DNA from: an uncultured Actinomycetes bacterium
GTDB lineage: Bacteria; Actinomycetota; Thermoleophilia; Solirubrobacterales; 70-9
Assembly (NCBI GenBank): GCA_946479725.1
Contig: CAMLHB010000162.1
Coordinates: forward strand, 1-5,394
DNA: 5,394 nucleotides
Direction: 5' to 3'
Shown: piece after piece, positions 1-5,251 of the stretch
Position numbering within the stretch: the stretch's first letter is position 1
Layout: the number at the start of each line of letters is the position of its first letter
Program-made: the position numbers and the translations under genes
Notes under the pieces: generated by a model
Told to the model about the DNA's origin: nothing
Seen by the model: the letters and a program-made list of their open reading frames with translations, nothing else
Databases searched by the model: none

Positions 1-200
1 TGTGGGGGTTTTTGGTTGTTTGTTTGGCGGTGTGGGGGGGGGTTTGGGGCTCCAACGTGACGCCCTGGTGGGGGGTGGTTTGTAGTTAGTGCGTGCGTTT
101 TTTGTGGGTGTGGGGTTGGTGGGGGGGGGTAACCTCCCCAACAAACACCGTTTCCCCATTGGGGTAACTGGGTCTGGAGGAGGTACCCCCGCCCTCCCCC
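1..200. other. Low-complexity G/T-rich stretch, probable assembly artefact
   Basis: The first 49 bases contain only G and T apart from one C at 28. Bases 66-130 contain just two A and two C, with homopolymer G runs of up to nine or more. A more normal island (about 50-66) interrupts it. On the minus strand this is A/C-only sequence lying exactly where the last third of cofG should be. Coding similarity to CofG fades at about 195-205. Nothing here reads as a gene, RNA or known repeat. Inference: A/C-biased tails of low-quality reads extended past a real contig end would produce this pattern. Real low-complexity DNA cannot be excluded from the sequence alone. Confidence 0.6.
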
Positions 201-874
201 CAACGCTCCCGCGAAGCCTCATCAGCGATCTCAGCCACCTCCGCCCCGTAGTACCGCGGATGCGGAACGAAGTTCTGGAGGATGATCTCCTGCAGATGCT
301 CATGCCTAGCATGGCTAGCAGCCAGCGCCTCGAGCGCTTCAACCCGCTCCTCAGCGGTCTCTCCGATCCCAATCAAGATCCCCGAGGTAAACGGAATCCT
401 CAGCTCCCCAGCCGCTTCGATCGTCGCCAGCCGGGCCGCCGGATGCTTCGTAGGACTGCCGGCGTGAACCGTCTCCATCAGCCGCTCCGCAGTGCTCTCC
501 AGCATCAGCCCCTGCGACGCCGTCACCTCGCGCAACCGCGCCAGGTCGCGCTTGTCCAGCACCCCGATGTTGGTGTGCGGCAGCATCCCCCGCTCGAGCG
601 CCCGCTCGCAGGCCCAGACCACGTAGCTCGTGAAATCCTCGTGCCCCCACGCCTTCAGTCGCTCGGCGACTACCGGATTGACCTCAGGTCGCTCGCCGGT
701 AAGGACCAGCAGCTCCTTCGTGTTACGACGAACGGCTTCGTCAAGGATCTCTTCGACTCGCTCAGGCGCATGGATGTGCGCCTGATGCGTGGCGAAGGCG
801 CAGTACTTGCAGTAGCACTGGCAGGTCCGGCTCAGCGAAAGCGTGAAGTTGCGGGAGAAGGTGACCCGGCGCAC
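86..874 (-). CDS. cofG: 7,8-didemethyl-8-hydroxy-5-deazariboflavin synthase, CofG subunit, 3' end corrupted
   Basis: CofG is the radical-SAM half of F0 synthase. With CofH it makes the deazaflavin chromophore of coenzyme F420 from tyrosine and 5-amino-6-ribitylaminouracil, in the cytoplasm. Visible evidence: the radical-SAM CX3CX2C cluster motif at C18, C22 and C25 (CQCYCKYC), and family stretches such as LLVLTGERPEVNP (56-68), FTSYVVWACERALERG (81-96), ASQGLMLES (119-127), HAGSPTKHP (137-145) and ILQNFVPHPRYYG (198-210). Similarity stops near residue 226 (base about 199); the remaining residues are low-complexity and run to a stop at 86-88. The family is usually about 320 residues or more, so the end is missing or unreadable. 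The GTG start at 872-874 follows an in-frame TAG at 884-886, so the gene cannot begin further upstream; no clear Shine-Dalgarno is seen. In many actinobacteria CofG is fused to CofH as FbiC; the corrupted end prevents telling whether that was so here. Confidence 0.93.
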   Translation of the reverse strand: MRRVTFSRNFTLSLSRTCQCYCKYCAFATHQAHIHAPERVEEILDEAVRRNTKELLVLTGERPEVNPVVAERLKAWGHEDFTSYVVWACERALERGMLPHTNIGVLDKRDLARLREVTASQGLMLESTAERLMETVHAGSPTKHPAARLATIEAAGELRIPFTSGILIGIGETAEERVEALEALAASHARHEHLQEIILQNFVPHPRYYGAEVAEIADEASRERWGEGGGTSSRPSYPNGETVFVGEVTPPHQPHTHKKRTH

Positions 875-917
875 GCGCCCAAGCTACTGCACCCGTCGCC
901 CGGGGAAGCCCAAACGA

Positions 918-945
918 AAAGCGCCGCCCGGGTGGGCGGCGCTTT
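918..945 (-). terminator. Intrinsic terminator after the MIP channel gene
   Basis: A 12-bp perfect stem, AAAGCGCCGCCC (918-929) against its complement (934-945), encloses a 4-base loop. On the minus strand the stem is followed by TTTTCG, a short U-tract. It lies 23 bases beyond the stop codon of the MIP gene (969) and 44 bases before the cofG start, so it should end the MIP transcript and separate it from cofG. The plus-strand side also has TTT, but no plus-strand gene needs it. Confidence 0.8.
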
Positions 946-968
946 CTGAAGCTGCTCCGGCTCTGGAC

Positions 969-1742
969 CTAGGTGGCCGGTTTGTCGCTGGTGGGCGTCG
1001 CCCGTTTCGGAACCGGCGGCCGCACGTGCTCCGGCGGTTCGGTCGGCGGCAGTCCGCCCGGCTCGAGGACGAAGCGGTAGACCGCTGCCGCCAGCAGGGA
1101 GCCGACGATCGGGCCGGCGAGATAGGGCCAGACGCCGCCCCAGGTGCCGCTGACCAGGGCGGGGCCGAACCAGCGGGCCGGGTTGAAGCCGGCGCCGGTC
1201 AGCGGGCCGCCAACCATGACGATGAAGCCCAGGGTGGTGCCGATCGCCAGCGGCGCCCACTCCTTGAAGCTCTTCTCCGAGTAGACGGCGGTGAGGATGA
1301 CGAGGACGAGGACGAAGGCCCCGATCGCCTCGATGATCGAGCCCCGGAAGTTGCTGCCGAGAATGCCAGAGACTTCGAGCGCTCCCCAGTTGCCGGCCCG
1401 TCCCTCGTCGAGCAGCAGGCCCTTGGTCAGCAGGGCGCCGAGGACGCCGCCGGAAAGCTGGGCCAGCATGTAGATGACGCCGTCGAGCGGCTTGATCCTG
1501 CGGATCACGATCGCCGCCAACGTCACGACGGGGTTGAAGTGCCCACCGCTGACGACCCCGAACATGACGATCAGGCCGAACAGCAGGAAAGCGTGGACGA
1601 GGCCGACGACCGCGAAATCGGACCCGAACTGGGCCTGGCCTCCGGTCGACACGTACAGGACGACGACACTCGTGATGAAGAAGACCAGCAGCAACGTGCC
1701 GATCAACTCAGCCAAATATGCGGCTAGACCTCTCTCCTGCAC
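969..1742 (-). CDS. MIP-family channel (aquaporin/glycerol facilitator superfamily)
   Basis: This is an inner-membrane channel of 257 residues with the MIP hourglass layout. There are six hydrophobic segments (roughly 8-30, 43-62, 86-108, 132-152, 163-180, 204-226) and two re-entrant half helices. The first half helix carries SGGHFNPV (65-72), with NPV replacing the classical NPA. The second carries GFNPAR (185-190), with the canonical NPA and the selectivity-filter arginine R190. A hydrophilic proline-rich tail (about 228-257) follows the last segment. By hand alignment with E. coli AqpZ, the aromatic/arginine filter is H50, V175, A184 and R190. That is unlike water-specific AqpZ (Phe-His-Thr-Arg) or GlpF, and resembles plant tonoplast TIPs, so small neutral solutes such as ammonia or urea are possible (inference). 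The GTG start at 1740-1742 is supported by AGGAGG (1748-1753) five bases upstream. The gene is divergent from the lipoprotein gene and closed by its own terminator, so it is probably monocistronic. Confidence 0.92.
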   Translation of the reverse strand: MQERGLAAYLAELIGTLLLVFFITSVVVLYVSTGGQAQFGSDFAVVGLVHAFLLFGLIVMFGVVSGGHFNPVVTLAAIVIRRIKPLDGVIYMLAQLSGGVLGALLTKGLLLDEGRAGNWGALEVSGILGSNFRGSIIEAIGAFVLVLVILTAVYSEKSFKEWAPLAIGTTLGFIVMVGGPLTGAGFNPARWFGPALVSGTWGGVWPYLAGPIVGSLLAAAVYRFVLEPGGLPPTEPPEHVRPPVPKRATPTSDKPAT

Positions 1743-1823
1743 TATTTCCTCCTCGAATTCCCGTAGTCAGGTAAGCGGCGGCAGTCTACTCACATTCGCT
1801 GGATGGAATAGGTTTCCCGCCGC
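1743..1823. promoter_or_regulatory. Divergent intergenic region between MIP channel and lipoprotein genes
   Basis: These 81 bases separate two head-to-head genes and must carry, or lie close to, a promoter for each. The only firm element is the strong Shine-Dalgarno of the minus-strand gene at 1748-1753. On the minus strand TAGACT (about 1780-1785) could be a -10 box, but there is no good -35 partner. The plus-strand gene has only a weak AGG (1810-1812), 11 bases before its ATG. No thiamine (TPP) riboswitch is recognisable, although the lipoprotein family might have suggested one. The divergence is seen; promoter activity is inferred. Confidence 0.35.
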
Positions 1824-2783
1824 ATGAGAAGGTCTGTCGCGCTGCTGGCGACCGTCCTCGCACTCGCCGGTCTCGCCGGCTGCGGCGGGGACGGTGCAGA
1901 ACCGGGCGCGCCGAAAGGCGCGACGCTCGTGCTCGATTTCGTGCCCAACGCCGTCCACAGCGGCATCTACGCCGCCACCGCCAACGGCTACTACCGCGAA
2001 CACGGGGTCGACCTCGAAGTGCGGGCCCCGGGCGAATCGACCGACGCCCCGAAGCTGCTCGGCGCCGGCAAGGTCGACTTCGCGATCCTCGACATCCACG
2101 ACCTCGGGATCGCCCGCGAGCGCGGGATCGACCTGGTCGGGGTGATGCCGATCGTGCAGCGCCCGCTGGCGGCGGTGATCGCCCGCGCCGATGGACCCGT
2201 CGGCCGCCCGCGCCTGATGGAGGGACACCGGGTAGGCGTCACCGGCCTCCCCTCCGACGAAGCGGTGGTCGACTCCGAGGTCGAAGCCGACGGCGGCGAC
2301 CCGGAAAAGGTCGACGAGGTGACGATCGGCTTCAACGCGGTCGCCTCGCTGGCCGCCGGCAAGGTCGACGCGGCGACCGGATTCTGGAACGCCGAGGGGC
2401 TGGCGCTGCGCGAACAGGGCGTCCCCGTTCGCGTCTTCAAAGTCGACGAGTTCGGCGCTCCCCCCTACCCCGAGCTGGTCCTCACCACCTCGCGGAAGAC
2501 GCTCGAAGCCGACCCGGAGCTGGTCGAAGCGGTCGTCGACGCCACCCGCGAGGGCTACGAAGTTGCCGAGGAACACCCGCGGATCGCCCTCGACGACCTC
2601 CTCACCACCAACCCCCAGCTCGACCGGGCCGAACAGAAGGCCCAGCTGCGGGCGCTGCTGCCGGTCCTCCACCCGGAGCCGTTCGACGACGCGGTCCTGC
2701 GGGAGTGGGCCGGCTGGGACCACCGGCACGGCCTGCTGGAAAAGCCGCTAGACGTCGAGCAGGCGTTCGACCAGGGCGGGTAG
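1824..2783 (+). CDS. NMT1/THI5-like ABC transporter substrate-binding lipoprotein
   Basis: This is a 319-residue extracytoplasmic solute-binding protein. The N-terminus is a lipoprotein signal: MRR, a hydrophobic core, then lipobox LAGC with acylated C20, followed by a short Gly/Pro linker. The mature part begins with LDFVPNAVHSGIYAA (37-51), the pattern of the NMT1/THI5 family (ThiY-type, pyrimidine precursors of thiamine; relatives bind other small organics). It continues through GKVDFAI (82-88), the lobe crossover near RVGVTGLPSDE (136-146), and GFWNAEGLALREQG (186-199), which recalls the family's WNxEG region. The length is normal. The ATG at 1824 is set by the signal peptide; its ribosome site is weak. 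No permease or ATPase gene lies in the window, so it is an orphan here and must use a transporter encoded elsewhere. Its last 36 bases overlap the end of the convergent receiver-like gene. A thiamine-precursor substrate is plausible but unproven; the family call is much firmer than the ligand. Confidence 0.85.
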   Translation: MRRSVALLATVLALAGLAGCGGDGAEPGAPKGATLVLDFVPNAVHSGIYAATANGYYREHGVDLEVRAPGESTDAPKLLGAGKVDFAILDIHDLGIARERGIDLVGVMPIVQRPLAAVIARADGPVGRPRLMEGHRVGVTGLPSDEAVVDSEVEADGGDPEKVDEVTIGFNAVASLAAGKVDAATGFWNAEGLALREQGVPVRVFKVDEFGAPPYPELVLTTSRKTLEADPELVEAVVDATREGYEVAEEHPRIALDDLLTTNPQLDRAEQKAQLRALLPVLHPEPFDDAVLREWAGWDHRHGLLEKPLDVEQAFDQGG

Positions 2784-3071
2784 TTCCCGCGCCATCCGCG
2801 AGCGCGGCACCGCCAGGTCGACCCCGGCGGCCTCGGCCGCCTCCCTGGTCTCGACGTCGACGTGGGAGTAGTAGCCGAGCACCGGCATCCCCAGCCCGAC
2901 CAGCGCCTCGGGGTTCTCGACGTCGAGGTCGGCGACGATCAGGTCGACGCCTTCCCAGCTGCCCTCCTCGAGCGAGGGCGAGGCGACCACCTCGTGCCCG
3001 GCGGCGGTCAGGGTCTCGCTGACCCTGCTGCCGAGCATCAGGTCGGTGGCGATGCTGAGGACCCGCGCCAC
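2748..3071 (-). CDS. Small degenerate response-regulator receiver-like protein
   Basis: This is a 107-residue soluble protein, about the length of a lone CheY-type receiver domain, with the alternating strand/helix pattern: VLSIAT (4-9), helix to about 24, HEVVAS (26-31), VDLIVADLD (42-50), MPVLGYYS (62-69), GVDLAVP (83-89), and a final helix to 107. D48 is a candidate for the phosphoacceptor position and S69 for the Ser/Thr switch. The usual acidic pair after strand 1 is absent (only D10), and the invariant Lys near strand 5 appears replaced by Arg/Ser (PRSR, 89-92), so phosphorylation is doubtful. The GTG start at 3069-3071 fits the fold, starting MARVLSI, and lies 11 bases after the preceding stop; an upstream start at 3137 would add a low-complexity extension overlapping the previous gene. 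It is the last gene of the mntR-mntH operon and overlaps the convergent lipoprotein gene by 36 bases. The fold assignment is inference; the function is unknown. Confidence 0.65.
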   Translation of the reverse strand: MARVLSIATDLMLGSRVSETLTAAGHEVVASPSLEEGSWEGVDLIVADLDVENPEALVGLGMPVLGYYSHVDVETREAAEAAGVDLAVPRSRMARELPALVERLLDV

Positions 3072-3085
3072 TAGATGGCCATCTA
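3072..3085. repeat. 14-bp perfect palindrome at gene junction
   Basis: TAGATGGCCATCTA reads the same on both strands and fills the gap between the stop codon of the 123-residue gene (3083-3085, within the palindrome) and the GTG start at 3071. A similar imperfect element lies at the preceding junction (3466-3480). It could fold as a small hairpin in mRNA, be a protein-binding site, or be chance. Confidence 0.5.
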
Positions 3086-3454
3086 AAGCGAGCGGCGCTG
3101 GCGGAACTCTTCGCGCACGCTCTCCGGCCGGCCCCACATCTGCACGACCTCGGAGCGGCCCTCGCGGACCTCGGCGATCCGCAGCTCGCCGGCGGCCCCT
3201 TCGGAATCCAACTTCCCCAGCACCCCGAGGACGGTCTCCGGCGCCGCCGCGTGGCCGAAGCTCTGGGCGATCAGCAGCCGCCAGTGCCAGCCTTCCTCAC
3301 GTGGATGCTGGTAGACCTGCGCGTTGACCTGACTCATCCACACGGCGCTGTCCACGTAGTGGGCTTCGTCCTCGATCCGGACGTCGACCTCGAGGTCGGT
3401 CCAGTCCGGCGGCAGGGTGGCGAGTATCTGCTGGAAGTCGGTGGCCAGGCCCAT
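3083..3454 (-). CDS. Unrecognised 123-residue protein in the Mn transport operon
   Basis: I do not recognise the family. It is a soluble, mixed-charge protein with no signal peptide or membrane segment. It opens with a short helix-like stretch (FQQILATLPPDW, 7-18) followed by alternating polar strand-like segments (LEVDVRIEDEAHYVDSAVW, 21-39). There is a Trp/His/Arg-rich middle (YQHPREEGWHWRLLIAQSFGH, about 48-68) and a charged helical C-terminus (ESVREEFRQRRSL). His residues at 32, 50, 57 and 68 could in principle bind metal, but there is no known motif. Normal codon character and a position 22 bases after mntH on the same strand support a real gene translated from the mntR-mntH message. The ATG at 3452-3454 has no strong Shine-Dalgarno, so translation may depend on coupling to mntH. 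A role in manganese handling rests only on context. Confidence 0.75.
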   Translation of the reverse strand: MGLATDFQQILATLPPDWTDLEVDVRIEDEAHYVDSAVWMSQVNAQVYQHPREEGWHWRLLIAQSFGHAAAPETVLGVLGKLDSEGAAGELRIAEVREGRSEVVQMWGRPESVREEFRQRRSL

Positions 3455-3465
3455 CGAAGGGAAGC

Positions 3466-3480
3466 CTAGCTGGCCGCTAG
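3466..3480. repeat. Inverted repeat at mntH / small-gene junction
   Basis: CTAGC (3466-3470), a 5-base spacer TGGCC, then GCTAG (3476-3480) form a short inverted repeat that contains the mntH stop codon (3477-3479). It closely matches the palindrome at the next junction: CTAG-C-TGGCC-G-CTAG here against CTAG-A-TGGCC-AT-CTAA at 3071-3086. Confidence 0.4.
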
Positions 3481-4817
3481 CCGAAGAAGACCTGGTAGAG
3501 CAGGAAGGCGTTGAGGGCGATGATCAGCGAGGCGAGGACGCCGGCCAGGGCGCTCAGCCAGCGCGGGTTGACGAGGTCCCCCATCACTTCGCGATCGGCG
3601 GCGATCAGCAGCAGCGGCACCAAGGCAAAGGGGATGCCGAAGGAGAGGACGACCTGGCTGCCGACCAGGGCGTCGGTCGGGTCGAGGCCGATCGCGAGGA
3701 CGATCAGCGCCGGCGCCAGGGTCAGCGCCCGGCGGGCGAAGAGGGGAATGCGGCGGCGGATGAACCCCTGCATCACCACCTGCCCGGCCATCGTCCCGAC
3801 CGAGGAGGAGGCGAAGCCGGAGGCGAGCAGGGCGATGCCGAAGATCGTCGCCGCCCGCTCGGAGGCGATCTGCTTCAGCCCCTCGTAGGCCCCGTCGATC
3901 GTCTCGACGCCGGTCAGGCCGCTGCTGTGGAAGAGGGCGGCGGCGACGATCATCATCGCGAGGTTGACCAGCCCCGCCAGCGAGAGGGCGATGACGACGT
4001 CGACTTTCTCGAAGCCGAGGATCTTCTTGCGCTCAGCGGAATTGCGGCCGACGATCCGCTTCTGGGTCAGCGCCGAGTGCAGGTAGATGACGTGGGGCAT
4101 CACCGTGGCGCCGATGATCCCGGTGGCGAGGAGGAGGCTCCCGGTGCCGGCGAATCCGGGCAGAACCAGGTGCTTGGCGACTTCGCCGCCGTCGGGGCTG
4201 GCGTCGAAGAGCTCGAAGGCGAAGGAGGCGACGACGACGCCGACGAGGACGGTGATCCCCGCCTCGAGCCGGCGGAAGCCGCGTTGCTGCAGGGAGAGCA
4301 GGGCGAAGGCGCCGGCGCCGGCGATCAGGCCGGCCGGGAACAGCGGGATCCCGAAGAGGAGGTTGAGGCCGAGGGCGGCGCCGACCACCTCGGCGATGTC
4401 GCAGGCCATCGCCACCACCTCGGCCTGCAGCCAGAGGCCGATCGAGGTGCGCCGCGAGAAGCGCTCGCGGCAGAGCTCGGCGAGGTTCTTCCCGGTCGCG
4501 ATCCCCAGCTTCGCCGACTGGGTCTGGACCAGCATCGCGATCAGGTTGGCCGAGAGGACGACCCAGAGCAGCAGGTAGCCGAACTTGGCGCCGCCGGAGA
4601 TGTTGGTGGCGAAGTTGCCGGGGTCGATGTAGGCGACGGCGGCGACGAAGGCGGGTCCGAGGAAGGGCCAGAAGCGGCGGAGGCCGCGGCTGTGGCCGTC
4701 GAGCGAGTGGCGGGCGGCGCGGGCGACCGCGGCCTCGCCGGGGAGGACGTCCTCGACACCCGCCTCGTGGCGCTCGACCTTCTCGATCAGGCCCTGCCCC
4801 GGCGGCGGCGCGCTCAC
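3477..4817 (-). CDS. mntH: NRAMP-family divalent metal (Mn2+)/H+ symporter
   Basis: This is an inner-membrane importer of Mn2+ and related divalent metals, driven by protons. It has 446 residues with an N-terminal cytoplasmic stretch of about 48, then about 11 hydrophobic segments (TM1 near 52-72, TM6 near 225-247, last one 418-443). The diagnostic metal-site motifs are present: DPGN in TM1 (D65, N68) and ATVMPH in TM6 (A237, M240, H242). The TM3 stretch EVVAMACDIAEVVG (133-146) is also typical of the family. The GTG start at 4815-4817 overlaps the mntR stop as GTGA (4 bases), indicating translational coupling. A purine-rich GGGGGGCGCG just upstream may serve as ribosome site. Pairing with a manganese-type DtxR regulator supports Mn2+ as the main substrate. 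Two small genes follow on the same strand at short spacing. The family is certain; metal preference is inferred from motif and context. Confidence 0.97.
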   Translation of the reverse strand: MSAPPPGQGLIEKVERHEAGVEDVLPGEAAVARAARHSLDGHSRGLRRFWPFLGPAFVAAVAYIDPGNFATNISGGAKFGYLLLWVVLSANLIAMLVQTQSAKLGIATGKNLAELCRERFSRRTSIGLWLQAEVVAMACDIAEVVGAALGLNLLFGIPLFPAGLIAGAGAFALLSLQQRGFRRLEAGITVLVGVVVASFAFELFDASPDGGEVAKHLVLPGFAGTGSLLLATGIIGATVMPHVIYLHSALTQKRIVGRNSAERKKILGFEKVDVVIALSLAGLVNLAMMIVAAALFHSSGLTGVETIDGAYEGLKQIASERAATIFGIALLASGFASSSVGTMAGQVVMQGFIRRRIPLFARRALTLAPALIVLAIGLDPTDALVGSQVVLSFGIPFALVPLLLIAADREVMGDLVNPRWLSALAGVLASLIIALNAFLLYQVFFG

Positions 4818-5251
4818 CGCGCCCCCCAGGTCGGCGGCGCCAGGTCGGGGCCGGGGATCGGCGTCCCGTGGGGGTCGTGGCGCGGTTCGCCGAGCTTGGC
4901 GGCGATCAGCTGCTCCAGCTCCTCGGAGATGTAGTGCTCGAGCACCTCCGCCTCCTCATGGACCCGGTCCTCCGGCATCCCCAGCGCCTCGGAAAGGTAG
5001 GCCTCGATCAGGCGGTGGTGGCGGATCACCTCCAGGGCCACCCTCTCCCCCGCGGGGGTCAGGCTGACGCCCTTGTAGGGCAGGTAGTTGACGAGCCCGA
5101 GCCCGGCGAGCTTCTTCAGCATCGAGGTCGCCGTCGCCGGCGTCACCTCCAGCCGCTCCGCCACCTCGCCGTTCAGGACCAGCCCGTCGCGCTCCTGCGA
5201 GATCGCGTAGATCGTCTTCGCGTAGTCCTCTATCGCCTGTGAGTTAGACAC
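4814..5251 (-). CDS. mntR: DtxR-family manganese-responsive repressor (MntR-like)
   Basis: This is a cytoplasmic dimeric metal-dependent DNA-binding repressor of 145 residues, close to the two-domain MntR length, with no C-terminal SH3/FeoA domain. Residues 1 to about 72 form the winged helix-turn-helix, with recognition region TPATATSMLKKLAGLGLV (37-54) and wing YKGVSLTPAG (59-68). Residues 73-121 form the dimerisation/metal domain. Aligned by hand to DtxR, the ligand positions are H79, E83, H98, E102, E105 and H106. The DtxR/IdeR Cys102 is Glu here, and the DtxR Met10 position is Asp (D9, in EDYAKTIY). Both changes match manganese-type MntR, not iron-type IdeR. The MntR Glu11 position is Lys12. 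The GTG start at 5249-5251 is the only one possible before an in-frame TAG at 5273-5275. It has no Shine-Dalgarno and lies inside an operator-like repeat, which suggests autoregulation and perhaps a leaderless message. Its stop overlaps the mntH start. Confidence 0.94.
   Translation of the reverse strand: MSNSQAIEDYAKTIYAISQERDGLVLNGEVAERLEVTPATATSMLKKLAGLGLVNYLPYKGVSLTPAGERVALEVIRHHRLIEAYLSEALGMPEDRVHEEAEVLEHYISEELEQLIAAKLGEPRHDPHGTPIPGPDLAPPTWGAR

Noticed and set aside
1..130. G-rich repeats as telomere-like or G-quadruplex DNA
   Set aside because: The runs are irregular, they interrupt a conserved gene, and the A/C bias on the minus strand fits an assembly artefact better.
89..1727. Long plus-strand open frames opposite cofG and the MIP channel gene
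   Set aside because: They are Arg/Pro- or Asp/Glu-rich shadows of convincing minus-strand genes and cross the terminator at 918-945.
1743..1823. TPP riboswitch ahead of the ThiY-like lipoprotein gene
   Set aside because: The space is too short and the conserved CUGAGA and related core elements are not present.
1767..2729. A 320-residue minus-strand open frame opposite the lipoprotein gene
   Set aside because: It lacks recognisable motifs and lies antisense to a gene with a clear signal peptide, lipobox and family motifs.
3071..3082. Three-codon mini-ORF ATG GCC ATC TAG overlapping the GTG start (TAGTG)
   Set aside because: It is explained by the palindrome itself and has no ribosome site; probably coincidental.
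3072..3137. Upstream ATG start (3137) for the receiver-like gene
   Set aside because: It would add 22 residues of Arg/Pro/Ala-rich sequence overlapping the previous gene; the GTG at 3071 begins exactly at the first predicted strand.
3417..4934. A 505-residue open frame on the plus strand opposite mntH
   Set aside because: Its translation is a monotonous Gly/Asp/Glu/Ala-rich string with no domain, as expected for the antisense of a GC-rich membrane-protein gene; mntH on the other strand is unmistakable.
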